40,222 nt of DNA from CAYUTA01 sp964447605 (GTDB lineage Bacteria; Bacillota; Clostridia; Christensenellales; CAG-138), in contig CAYUTA010000021.1 of the NCBI GenBank assembly GCA_964447605.1, forward strand, positions 1 through 40,222, in the 5' to 3' direction. Below are positions 17,086 to 23,836 of this stretch, in pieces. The notes under the pieces were generated by a model, which was not told where the DNA came from, ran no database searches, and worked only from the letters and a program-made list of their open reading frames with translations. Position 1 is the first letter of the stretch. Every line of letters starts with the position of its first letter. The position numbers and the translations under genes were made by a program.

Positions 17086-18492
17086 ATGTTTGAACAGGAC
17101 TTCGAAAACGCATCGTTTGCCCAGATCAAGGTCATCGGTGTTGGCGGAGCGGGATGCAACGCCATCAACCGGATGGTTCAGTACGGCCTGCGCGGCGTGG
17201 ACTTTATCGCAGTCAACACCGACCGGCAGGCGCTGTATCTGGCCAAGGCGGAGACCAAGATCCAGATCGGCGAAAAGCTGACCAAGGGCCTCGGTGCGGG
17301 CGCTGACCCCGAGATCGGCAGAAAGGCGGCCGATGAAAGCCGCGAGATGATCGTGGAGGCGCTCAAAGGCACGGACATGGCGTTCATTACCGCCGGCATG
17401 GGCGGCGGCACGGGCACGGGCGCAACGTCGATCATCGCCGAATGCGCCAAGGAGCTGGGCGTGCTGACCATCGGCGTGGTGACAAAACCCTTTACATTTG
17501 AAGGCAAGGTGCGCATGCGCAATGCCGAAATCGGCATCGCGGCGCTCAAGCCCACGGTCGATACGCTCATCACCATCCCCAATGATAAGCTCATCGACCT
17601 GGTCGGCCGGGCCAGCCTGCCGGACGCGCTGCGCGTTGCCGACGACGTGCTGCGGCAGGGCATCCAGGGCATCTCGGACCTCATTGCCGTGCCGGCCATG
17701 ATCAACCTCGACTTTGCGGACGTGAAAACCATCATGAAGGAAAAGGGCCTTGCGCACATGGGCATCGGCAACGCCTCGGGCGAGAAGCGCGCGGCGGAGG
17801 CGGCAAGGCAGGCCATCGAGAGCCCCCTGCTCGAAACCAGCATCACGGGCGCGCGCGGCGTGCTGATGAACATCACCGGCGGCCCGGATTTAAGCCTGCT
17901 CGAGGTCAACGAGGCGGCGGAGCTGATCAGCGAAAACGCCGACCCGGAGGCCAACATCATCTTTGGCGCGGACATCGACGAGGCGATGGGCGACGCGCTG
18001 CGCATCACGGTCATCGCAACCGGGTTCGACCGGAAGGAGAGCGCGTACGGCAGCCAGAGCGCCCCGTCGTTCGGCGGCGGATCGTACGGCCCGTCCTACC
18101 GCCAGGGGCCCCCGCCCAATGCGCCGATGGGCGGCGGGTTCGGCGGCACGCCGTTTGACGGCGGAAAGGGCAACACCGGCCGCACCAACATGGGCAACAC
18201 CGGCCGCACCAACATGGGCAACACCGGCCGCACCAATATGGGCCGGGAGCGCGGAGCGGGCCCCATGCCATTTTCGCAATCCTCACATGGCCATGGCCCG
18301 GGTCCGGGCTCAGGGCCGCAGGTGTTTTCGAGCGCCTCCTACTCCCCGCGCCGCCCGATCGTGGCGGACGAGCCGGTCGCCGCGCCCATCCCGCAGCAGC
18401 AGGAGCCCGTCTACGGCGAGGAGGATCTGCGCCGCGATTACAACGAGAAGCCGCGCAATAAGCTGGACGTTCCGGCGTTTTTGCGCAAATAG
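17086..18492 (+). CDS. ftsZ: cell division protein FtsZ
   Basis: 468-aa tubulin-like GTPase. RBS AAGGGGGAAA precedes the ATG. The GTP-binding tubulin signature GGGTGTGA is at 106-113 and the T7 synergy loop NLDFADV at 207-213. The globular part ends near 320. An unusually long, Gly/Pro/Ser-rich linker (about 320-455) includes three 8-residue repeats GNTGRTNM. The C-terminal conserved peptide LDVPAFLRK, which contacts FtsA, ends the protein. The last 128 bp, including 26 bp past the stop, are duplicated at 21195-21322. Confidence 0.97.
   Translation: MFEQDFENASFAQIKVIGVGGAGCNAINRMVQYGLRGVDFIAVNTDRQALYLAKAETKIQIGEKLTKGLGAGADPEIGRKAADESREMIVEALKGTDMAFITAGMGGGTGTGATSIIAECAKELGVLTIGVVTKPFTFEGKVRMRNAEIGIAALKPTVDTLITIPNDKLIDLVGRASLPDALRVADDVLRQGIQGISDLIAVPAMINLDFADVKTIMKEKGLAHMGIGNASGEKRAAEAARQAIESPLLETSITGARGVLMNITGGPDLSLLEVNEAAELISENADPEANIIFGADIDEAMGDALRITVIATGFDRKESAYGSQSAPSFGGGSYGPSYRQGPPPNAPMGGGFGGTPFDGGKGNTGRTNMGNTGRTNMGNTGRTNMGRERGAGPMPFSQSSHGHGPGPGSGPQVFSSASYSPRRPIVADEPVAAPIPQQQEPVYGEEDLRRDYNEKPRNKLDVPAFLRK
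18169..18240 (+). repeat. three tandem 24-bp repeats in ftsZ linker
   Basis: Units 18169-18192, 18193-18216 and 18217-18240 each encode GNTGRTNM and differ by a single base in the third copy. Near-identity at DNA level shows recent slippage expansion; unit number is likely to vary between strains. Confidence 0.9.
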
Positions 18493-18508
18493 CCCCCGAT
18501 GATACGGC

Positions 18509-18541
18509 AAAAGGGACGATTCCTGCGAGCGTCCCTTTTTT
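18509..18541 (+). terminator. ftsZ rho-independent terminator
   Basis: Stem AAAAGGGACG (18509-18518) with CGTCCCTTTT (18530-18539), 11-base loop, run of six T. Its left arm is inside the segment duplicated at 21195-21322; the duplicate has lost the right arm and the T run. Confidence 0.85.
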
Positions 18542-18555
18542 GCGGGCTTTCCCCG

Positions 18556-18579
18556 GGGGGATTGACGCGTCAATCCCCC
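18556..18579. repeat. 24-bp perfect palindrome
   Basis: GGGGGATTGACG is followed directly by its exact reverse complement. It lies 15 bp past the ftsZ terminator. It could be a dimeric-protein binding site, a cruciform or part of the GTCAA/TTGAC hairpin family seen elsewhere in the window; its arms contain the same TTGAC/GTCAA core. Confidence 0.6.
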
Positions 18580-18600
18580 GGCGGGGCGTCAAACGCGCCG

Positions 18601-18674
18601 CGCACGCCGCCGCTTTTGACAGGATTCTTTGGGCTGGCGAGGCGGCCCGCAAAAGGGCCTCCCGCCTGGTTCCG
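18601..18674 (-). repeat. repeat X, copy 1
   Basis: 74 bp, matching 20111-20184 with two mismatches. It contains a GC-rich hairpin around GCAAAA and the box TTTTGACAGG. On the minus strand the GTCAAAAGCGGCGGCG start resembles the GTCAAAAGCGACGGCG hairpin of copy C, so X is related to the intergenic element family. Here nothing but degraded sequence lies between X and Y. Confidence 0.8.
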
Positions 18675-18772
18675 ACTGCACGTCCCGCTGCGGTCGGCGC
18701 GCGCGTCATGCTGTTTGCGTGCTTCCTCCCCAAGGGAGAAGCGCGGCGTGAAGCGGTGTGCATCTTGCCGGG

Positions 18773-18915
18773 TGCGCGCCGCTTCGTTGTGTTTTATATC
18801 CACGTAAACAGCGCCTCCTTTTCCATGGGGGAATGCTGCGGCTGGTGTCCGACAACAGACGCTTGACGTGTGCTGGCCGGACCAAAATAACCTTATACAT
18901 TATGGAAAAGAACGC
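18773..18915 (-). repeat. repeat Y, copy 1 (leader-like)
   Basis: About 143 bp that align with 20961-21112 (GCCGCTTCG, TCCATGGGGGAATG/TCCGTGGGGGAATC, GCTGGCCG, TTATACAT are shared). In copy 2 the same block is the leader of a minus-strand gene pair. In copy 1 the genes are gone and Y is joined to X through about 98 bp of unrelated sequence, so this looks like a remnant of a deleted copy. Confidence 0.65.
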
Positions 18916-19268
18916 TAATTATGATAGAAATGCACCCAGGGGATGCAAATTGCGTAAAGGCGCAAATGAAACAGAGAGGGGGTTCAACTAACGATAGGGG
19001 TCGCCCCCCCACCGACGTTACTCGTGCTGCTTTCTGTGCCGCAAGGCGCTTCCGATAAGTACCCGCATGTGTTCATAGTCCTGGATTTTCATCAATATCG
19101 GATTCCACAGTTTACAAGGCCTCTGCGCCCTTTGGAATCAAACAATACATCCCCCAGGGGGGGCTTGCGCGATTAAGGCATTTGTGATATAGACAATGTG
19201 AATCGATTCGGATGCACAAGTTTCAGCTTGTGAATAGTACTGAAGACATAATATGGGAGGGTTATTGT
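18916..19268. other. gene-free region upstream of membrane-protein pair
   Basis: About 350 bp of lower GC than the chromosome flanks. A minus-strand reading frame ending at 19018 (MKIQDYEHMRVLIGSALRHR and on) has natural-looking composition but is only about 40 codons and has no RBS; it may be a fragment of a lost gene. A short run CCCCCAGGGGGGG at about 19152-19164 can form a hairpin. No clear -35/-10 pair for the downstream gene was found. Confidence 0.4.
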
Positions 19269-19682
19269 ATGGCATGCTTTCTTGTTCCCGTGGCGGAAGC
19301 GATTGTAGTCACTGCAATCACGCAGGCAGTGAAAAAGAATGAAGCAAAGGATATCGTTGCGCAAAAGGCTGATGCAAACGAACTCCGCGATGCGGCGGAT
19401 GTCAAAACGCCGTTTTCCAAGAAGCTGAAATGGCTCACCAATATGCTTTGGGGCGGCTCCGTTCTTCTTGCTTTTGAGCATGTATGGCATGGCGAGGTGG
19501 TGCCGTGGTTTCCATTCTTAACGGCGGCAAGCGACCCTGTGGAGGCATCCGTTATGCTGCATGAGATGGCGACGGTCGGTGTCAGCATGGCGGTGCTTGT
19601 AACGGCTGTTTGGGCTGTTATGCTGCTTGTTTCGAATGCAATGGAGAAGAAGGCGCTCAAGGTGCAGCCTTCCGCCAAATAA
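19269..19682 (+). CDS. small conserved-looking membrane protein, function unknown
   Basis: 137 aa from ATG 19269 with RBS GGGAGGG 9-15 bases upstream. Hydrophobic stretches lie at about 1-20, 58-72 and 100-122, separated by a charged segment (KKNEAKDIVAQKADANELRD). His residues cluster near the membrane faces (FEHVWHGE and MLHEM), which could bind a metal or a quinone (speculation). It forms a unit with the next gene (12-bp gap). Codon use is less GC-biased than ftsZ or mutY, consistent with transfer. I do not recognise a named family. Confidence 0.8.
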   Translation: MACFLVPVAEAIVVTAITQAVKKNEAKDIVAQKADANELRDAADVKTPFSKKLKWLTNMLWGGSVLLAFEHVWHGEVVPWFPFLTAASDPVEASVMLHEMATVGVSMAVLVTAVWAVMLLVSNAMEKKALKVQPSAK

Positions 19683-19694
19683 GGGGGACGGAAT

Positions 19695-20009
19695 ATGACG
19701 CTACTCACTACGGTTTTTGCCGCTATCATCTGCACGATTATCTGGTATAAGAACGCTCCCAAAAGCGAAATGAAAGTCGGCATCCTCTGCTGGATGTATT
19801 GGGGCGCTGCCTTGATGTGGCTCATTGATGCGATATTTGAGTATGCCGAACTGCATGCTGAATACTTCACCCCCGCGCCGGTGGATATGCTCAACGACTT
19901 CTATCTCGGTCTTTCGATCGTGGCGCTTGGCTTGCTTATCTGGCTTGTGATACTGCTTGTAAAAGACCCCAAGGGCGCCGTGAAGGCGGCTCTTGGCAAG
20001 AAACAATAG
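19695..20009 (+). CDS. small three-helix membrane protein, function unknown
   Basis: 104 aa with RBS AAGGGGGACGG. Three hydrophobic helices: about 1-18, 30-50 and 75-97, the first ending IWYKNAPKSEMK. A conserved-looking loop has FEYAELHAEYFTPAPVDMLND, and a basic tail follows. It is probably co-expressed with the preceding gene and may form a complex with it in the membrane (inference from spacing and similar composition). Confidence 0.8.
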   Translation: MTLLTTVFAAIICTIIWYKNAPKSEMKVGILCWMYWGAALMWLIDAIFEYAELHAEYFTPAPVDMLNDFYLGLSIVALGLLIWLVILLVKDPKGAVKAALGKKQ

Positions 20010-20041
20010 GTTCGTTATCCCATGCACAAAGGCGTGCACAA

Positions 20042-20073
20042 AGGCGGCTCTACCCAAATGGGAAGAGCCGCCT
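20042..20073 (+). terminator. hairpin after membrane-protein pair
   Basis: AGGCGGCTCT (20042-20051) pairs perfectly with AGAGCCGCCT (20064-20073) around a 12-base loop. No T run follows, so it may slow or process the transcript rather than be a classical terminator. Confidence 0.55.
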
Positions 20074-20110
20074 GTCCGGCGTCAAACACCCTGTGCTTGA
20101 CGGGGGTAAC

Positions 20111-20184
20111 CGCACGCCGCCGCTTTTGACAGGATTCTTTGGGCTGGCGGGGCGGCCCGCAAAAGGGCCGCCCGCCTGGTTCCG
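20111..20184 (-). repeat. repeat X, copy 2
   Basis: Second copy of the 74-bp block at 18601. Here it lies 16 bp beyond the stop of the minus-strand gene pair, as a 3' element. The hairpin is better paired than in copy 1: GGCGGGGCGGCCC against GGGCCGCCCGCC with one bulged G. It could act as an mRNA 3'-end hairpin. Confidence 0.8.
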
Positions 20185-20199
20185 CTTCCAGATAGAAGC

Positions 20200-20475
20200 T
20201 TACGGCAGCCCCATCAGCCTGAGCAGCGCGACGCAGTCGCGGAACCCCTGCTCGTAGAGGGCTTTCTCCATCAGCGCCGCATCCCGGCTTTGGGCCAGTT
20301 CCAACTCGTCGAGCCGCTTCTTCATCGGCTCGGACAAGTCCTCTAAAAAAGCGTCGTGCCGCTGCCGATACGCCTGACCCGCTTCCAGAAATTCGATGCT
20401 GGTCGCATACAGGCTGGTCGCCGTCGTCTCAATCCGGGCAACGACAAAATCGGCGACGGCCTCTTGCATGTCCAT
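20200..20475 (-). CDS. 91-aa helical protein, paralogue of the upstream gene
   Basis: Starts MDMQEAVADFVV with RBS AAGGAGGG about 9 bases upstream; a longer frame to 20637 overlaps the neighbour and has no better signal. Predicted all-helical and acidic. Its C-terminus KALYEQGFRDCVALLRLMGLP parallels FVYRQGLLDGIELLKWLKAP in the next gene, and both proteins are exactly 91 aa, so they look like diverged tandem duplicates. The E...F..G...G..L pattern near the end recalls small DUF6809-type proteins of Firmicutes, but I am not certain. Function unknown. Confidence 0.7.
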   Translation of the reverse strand: MDMQEAVADFVVARIETTATSLYATSIEFLEAGQAYRQRHDAFLEDLSEPMKKRLDELELAQSRDAALMEKALYEQGFRDCVALLRLMGLP

Positions 20476-20615
20476 GGCAAATTGTCCCTCCTTATCGCTC
20501 AGGCTTGTCCGTGGCAAGCAGGCTCCGTTCCAACCGCCCGTTTCGCCGGCCACAACGGGCGCTTCCCGCGTTTCCGTTCCGCGCTGATTCCTCACAACCC
20601 CTCCTTGCTTCTCGC

Positions 20616-20891
20616 TCATGCCGGCGCCTTCAGCCATTTGAGCAGCTCGATCCCGTCCAGCAGGCCCTGCCGGTAGACAAATGGCAGCTCCCGCGCCATG
20701 TCGTCCTCCAGCTGCTCAAAGCACCGCGCCACAAACGCCCGCTCGTCCTCGTTGAGCCTGCATTCGCATTCCCGCTCCATCCGTTCCCGCCGCTCCCGCG
20801 CATGCGCGGCTTCCCCCGTCGCCCGATACGCCTTCTGCGCGTTGCCTGCCAGCTGCTCGATAAAATATGCATATTCCTCCCGGTTTGTCAT
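20616..20891 (-). CDS. 91-aa helical protein, first gene of the pair
   Basis: Starts MTNREEYAYFIEQL with RBS AGGAGG. A central charged stretch (HARERRERMERECECRLNEDER) precedes the shared C-terminal helix ending LLKWLKAPA. It is 140 bp upstream of its likely paralogue. Its ATG overlaps the stop of a short leader ORF (ATGA), suggesting coupled translation. DUF6809-like at best; role unknown. Confidence 0.7.
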   Translation of the reverse strand: MTNREEYAYFIEQLAGNAQKAYRATGEAAHARERRERMERECECRLNEDERAFVARCFEQLEDDMARELPFVYRQGLLDGIELLKWLKAPA

Positions 20892-21001
20892 TTGCGCCGC
20901 CTCCTGTCACCTGTTCCATTTCCCCTTGCGTCCGATCCATTTTGGGTTGCGCGGCGGGCGTCTTGCCGGGCATACGCCGCTTCGCTGTGCTTTATTCCCA
21001 C
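20888..21001 (-). CDS. candidate 37-aa leader peptide in repeat Y copy 2
   Basis: GTG at 21001 with AAGAAGG about 10 bases upstream. It encodes (M)GIKHSEAAYARQDARR... and ends in TGA overlapping the ATG of the 91-aa gene. In copy 1 of Y the frame is kept over the first part: GTG, then DIKHNEAARTRQDAHR. Shared start, frame and residues support translation; the short length and basic composition leave real doubt. Confidence 0.35.
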   Translation of the reverse strand: MGIKHSEAAYARQDARRATQNGSDARGNGTGDRRRRK

Positions 21002-21112
21002 GTATACAGTACCTTCTTTTCCGTGGGGGAATCATGCGGTTGGTGTCCGGTAACAGGCACGGGATGCCTGCTGGCCGAACCATAACAGCCTGTAATAATT
21101 ATACATCATAGA
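20961..21112 (-). repeat. repeat Y, copy 2
   Basis: Counterpart of 18773-18915. On the minus strand it covers the region from a TATAAT box (+ strand ATTATA at 21098-21103) through the leader ORF, so it probably carries the promoter and leader of the 91-aa gene pair. No good -35 box is visible on either strand. The + strand reading of the same A/T-rich patch gives TATACA, 51 bases ahead of the FtsZ-tail ORF. Confidence 0.65.
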
Positions 21113-21155
21113 AAGAAACTATAGGCGTTATCGATTTACGATAGGAGTGAACATC

Positions 21156-21296
21156 ATGGAATTGGGAGCATCATCGTTAGTGTTTCCCAAGCTCCCGCAG
21201 CGGCAGGAGCCCGTCTACGGCGGGGAGGAGCTGCGCCGCGAGTACCACAAGAGGCCGCGCAATCAGCCGGACGTGCCGGCGTTTTTGCGCAAATAG
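21156..21296 (+). CDS. 46-aa ORF carrying the FtsZ C-terminal peptide
   Basis: ATG 21156 with a good RBS AGGAGTG ending 6 bases upstream. Residues 1-13 (MELGASSLVFPKL) are unrelated to ftsZ. The remainder is homologous to the last 33 residues of FtsZ and ends PDVPAFLRK, the FtsA-contacting peptide, at the same stop codon. Within the duplicated coding part 9 of 10 differences change the amino acid, so most of it is not under strong constraint, yet the last 8 residues are intact. Either a relic of a duplication or an expressed micro-protein that could compete with FtsZ for FtsA. Expression is unproven. Confidence 0.4.
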   Translation: MELGASSLVFPKLPQRQEPVYGGEELRREYHKRPRNQPDVPAFLRK

Positions 21297-21322
21297 CCCC
21301 CGATGATACGGCAAACGGGACG
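21195..21322 (+). repeat. duplicated 3' end of ftsZ
   Basis: Aligns without gaps to 18391-18518; I count 11 mismatches in 128 bp. It includes the last 33 codons, the stop and 26 bp of 3' flank including the left arm of the ftsZ terminator. The two copies are direct repeats bounding a 2.7-kb island. Confidence 0.9.
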
Positions 21323-21334
21323 TTTGCCTGCCCC

Positions 21335-22339
21335 CTATAAACACACCCGGTACGCCGTCGGCAGGGCGAAGCTCTCATCCAGCCACCGCCAGCCTTCGGG
21401 CAGCAGGGGGCAGTCGATCTCCGCCGCGAACACGCGCATGCGCCACTCGATATGCGTGAACACATGCTTGCGTGCGTATACGCGCAGCTCGCCCGTGGGC
21501 CGCATGCGCCACGCGCCGAGCTGCGCGGCGGCCTGCGCGCCGTTCAGCGTTCCGGGAAGCTCCGGCAGCTGCCAGAGCCCCGCGAGGAGCCCGTCCGCCG
21601 GACGGCGGCAGCCCGCGTACCGGCCGCTTTGCGAAAGCGCGAACACGGTTTTCTCCTCGATGCGGCGCGGGCGCCTGCCGCTTTTGTTGGGCAAAATGGC
21701 CGCGGTCCCGGCGGCAAGGGCGGCGCAGCGGCAAGAAACGGGGCAGCTTTGGCAGCGCGGCGCGCCGTTGGGCGCGCACACGCACGCGCCAAGCTCCATC
21801 ATGGCCGAATTGAACCGCCCCGGGCAGTCGGCGGGCATGATCGTTGCGAGCGCGGCCTGCGCGTCCCGCTTTGTTTGCGGGAGGGCGATATCGCGCGGGT
21901 CGTTGTTCAGCCGGGCAAATACGCGCAGCACGTTGCCGTCCACGGCGGGCACGCGCTCGCCGCCCGCGATGGAAGCAATTGCGCCGGCCGTGTACGCGCC
22001 GATTCCGGGCAATGTCAAAAGCGCCTCGTACGACGTGGGGACCGCGCCGCCGAAGCGGGTCATGACCTCGCCTGCCGCGCGCTGCAGGTTGCCGGCGCGG
22101 CGATAATAGCCCAGGCCCTCCCAGAGCTTGTGCAGGCGGTCGGGGTCCGCGCCCGCCAGCGCGGCGACGTCCGGCAGCGCGGCAAGGAAGCGTTCGTAAT
22201 ACGGGATGACGGCGGCCACGCGCGTCTGCTGGAGCATGATCTCGCTGACCCAGATCGCATAGGGGTCGGACGTTCTGCGCCAGGGCAGGTCGCGGGCGTT
22301 TTGCCGGTACCAGTTTAACAGCGGTGCAACAAAATTCAT
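21335..22339 (-). CDS. mutY: adenine DNA glycosylase MutY
   Basis: 334 aa. Removes adenine paired with 8-oxoguanine. The helix-hairpin-helix LPGIGAYTAGA is at 110-120, the catalytic Asp in VPAVDGNVLRV is D134 and the general acid is E33 in SEIMLQQTR. The 4Fe-4S loop has C188, C196, C199 and C205 (C-x7-C-x2-C-x5-C, one residue longer than in E. coli, as in other Firmicutes). The C-terminal Nudix-like domain (about 225-334) recognises 8-oxoG. The ATG lies only 6 bases after a TATACT -10 box, so the message may be leaderless. Confidence 0.95.
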   Translation of the reverse strand: MNFVAPLLNWYRQNARDLPWRRTSDPYAIWVSEIMLQQTRVAAVIPYYERFLAALPDVAALAGADPDRLHKLWEGLGYYRRAGNLQRAAGEVMTRFGGAVPTSYEALLTLPGIGAYTAGAIASIAGGERVPAVDGNVLRVFARLNNDPRDIALPQTKRDAQAALATIMPADCPGRFNSAMMELGACVCAPNGAPRCQSCPVSCRCAALAAGTAAILPNKSGRRPRRIEEKTVFALSQSGRYAGCRRPADGLLAGLWQLPELPGTLNGAQAAAQLGAWRMRPTGELRVYARKHVFTHIEWRMRVFAAEIDCPLLPEGWRWLDESFALPTAYRVCL

Positions 22340-22345
22340 AGGTGC

Positions 22346-22354
22346 AGTATACCA
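22346..22354 (-). promoter_or_regulatory. extended -10 promoter of mutY
   Basis: On the minus strand TGGTATACT: a TG-n extension before TATACT (22346-22351). No -35 box at 17 bp. The predicted first transcribed base falls at or next to the ATG at 22339. Confidence 0.5.
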
Positions 22355-22396
22355 TATTTGCGCCGCGCGTGCGGGGCAAAAGTTCCCGGCGGGCTA

Positions 22397-22425
22397 TTCC
22401 CATTGCCGCGCAATGCTGCTATAAT
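22397..22425 (+). promoter_or_regulatory. promoter of ywlG-like gene
   Basis: TTCCCA (22397-22402), 17-bp spacer ending TGC, then TATAAT (22420-22425), divergent from the mutY promoter. The leader is about 50 nt. Confidence 0.55.
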
Positions 22426-22483
22426 GGTGCGGCAAAGGGTTTCGCGGCCGGCTTGGGCCGCCTGACAGCAAGGAGAATCGGAC

Positions 22484-23053
22484 ATGGACTTTCAGCAGAT
22501 CACCAACGCGGCCGCGCAGGCCGTTTCCCTATTGCTTGCCTCCAGGCAGCCGCGGGCGGGCGAGCTGTTCGTCGTCGGCTGCTCCACCAGCGAGGTCCTG
22601 GGCCGGCGCATCGGCTCGGCCAGCAACGCCGGCGTGGCAAAGGCCGTTCTGGACGGCCTGTACCCGGCCGTTCTGGAGGCGGGGCTGTATCTGGCCGTGC
22701 AGGGCTGCGAACACATCAACCGCGCGCTGTGCGTGCCGCGCGCGTGCATGGAGCGGTATCGCTTGCAGGAGGTCTGGGTGCGCCCGTGGCTGCATGCGGG
22801 CGGCGCGTTTTCGACGGAGGCGGCCTGCCGCATCCCCGACCATGTCATGGTTGAGGATTTACAGGCGCGCGCCACGCTGGGGATGGATATCGGCGGCACG
22901 CTCATCGGCATGCACCTTAGCCCGGTGGTGGTTCCCGTGCACACGGAGCTTCGGCAGATCGGCGAGGCGACGCTCATCCTTGCGCGTTCGCGCCCGAAGT
23001 ATGTGGGCGGGCCGCGCGCGCAATACGACCCGGTCGCAAACGGACACCGCTAA
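22484..23053 (+). CDS. UPF0340/DUF436 family protein, YwlG-like (TIGR01440)
   Basis: 189 aa, RBS CAAGGAG. The conserved family pattern is clear: VGCSTSEVLGRRIGSAS, LAVQGCEHINRALC, MDIGGTLIGMHL and a C-terminal basic RSRPKYVGGPRAQYDP. This family is confined mainly to Firmicutes; its fold resembles small nucleoside or phosphosugar-binding enzymes, but the function is not established. It stands alone between mutY and a convergent regulator. Confidence 0.92.
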   Translation: MDFQQITNAAAQAVSLLLASRQPRAGELFVVGCSTSEVLGRRIGSASNAGVAKAVLDGLYPAVLEAGLYLAVQGCEHINRALCVPRACMERYRLQEVWVRPWLHAGGAFSTEAACRIPDHVMVEDLQARATLGMDIGGTLIGMHLSPVVVPVHTELRQIGEATLILARSRPKYVGGPRAQYDPVANGHR

Positions 23054-23095
23054 GCGCCGCGCCGGGCACGCGGCCGCCGGACGGCGCGGACCGCG

Positions 23096-23461
23096 TTATG
23101 TTCCCCGCGCATGGCTGCAGATGGCGTCGAAGCTTTCCTCGCTGATGTCGTGCTCCATCCTGCATGCGTCGGCAAAGGCGGTCTTCTCGCTTACGCCGAG
23201 CCGCATGAGGAAGCCTGCAAGGGCGACATGCCGTTCATACATGCGTTCGGCAATCTCCCTGCCGGCGGCCGTGAGGGCGATGCGGTTGCCTTCCCCCGTG
23301 GCAATATAGCCGTTTTCGCGCAGCAGCTTCATGGCATGGCTGACGCTGGGCCTGGTTACGTTGAGCCGCGCCGCGACGTCTACCGCGCGCGCGCAGCCTT
23401 TTTCCCGCTGCAGGATCAATACGCATTCGAGATAATTTTCAGTGGATTCGTTGATTTGCAT
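23096..23461 (-). CDS. DtxR/MntR-family metal-dependent regulator
   Basis: 121 aa from ATG 23461, with GGAGG about 10 bases upstream; a GTG three codons earlier is too close to the RBS. The winged-helix N-terminus (ENYLECVLILQREKGCARAVDVAARLNVTRPSVSHAMKLL) is followed by the dimerisation and metal-binding part, with ERHVALAGFLMRLGV and DACRMEHDISEESFDAI. It lacks the C-terminal SH3-like domain, like MntR. No metal transporter is adjacent, so the regulon is unknown. Autoregulation is possible (palindrome in its promoter). Confidence 0.9.
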   Translation of the reverse strand: MQINESTENYLECVLILQREKGCARAVDVAARLNVTRPSVSHAMKLLRENGYIATGEGNRIALTAAGREIAERMYERHVALAGFLMRLGVSEKTAFADACRMEHDISEESFDAICSHARGT

Positions 23462-23489
23462 CCGGCTCACCCTCCGCTTTCACAGCTTT

Positions 23490-23518
23490 ATGTTAACAGC
23501 ATCGAACTTTTTTTGCAA
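23490..23518 (-). promoter_or_regulatory. promoter of DtxR-family gene with palindrome
   Basis: Minus strand: TTGCAA (23513-23518), 17-bp spacer, TAACAT (23490-23495). The -10 overlaps the palindrome GTTAAC, a plausible core of a dimer operator. Confidence 0.6.
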
Positions 23519-23836
23519 GGGAACCGCAAAACCGGTTGACCGCATGGGTTGGAGGGTGGAAACGATTGCCGTCCGGGAGGTTGGACGCAACGAACCGGGG
23601 TGGTGCAAACCAAAGGGGGAGGCGCGCGCCGTGAACCGGCCGCCGGGCAGGATCAAAACGCCTCCCGCGCCGCGGCGCGCGGACCCGGGCCGTCCTTGCC
23701 AAGCGGGGATAATTGTGATACCTTATGGATGTCGGTCATAAGGAGCGCCTGCCGGACTTTCTGGCCTTTTCCGGCATGACGGGGGAGGCGGGCCCGTTTT
23801 GCGGCGGCGCTTTTACCGGGAAACGGGAGAATGCTT
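23519..23836. other. gene-free region before the GT-C-like gene
   Basis: About 320 bp with no supportable gene. A weak promoter for the next gene may be TTGCCA, 17 bp, TACCTT near 23698-23726. The remainder is GC-rich and shows no repeat-family match. Confidence 0.4.

Noticed and set aside
18902..18991. 29-codon ORF beginning MEKNANYDR
   Set aside because: No RBS, no counterpart in repeat Y copy 2.
18391..21322. Complete second ftsZ gene
   Set aside because: Only the last 33 codons and 26 bp of flank are duplicated; no GTPase domain.
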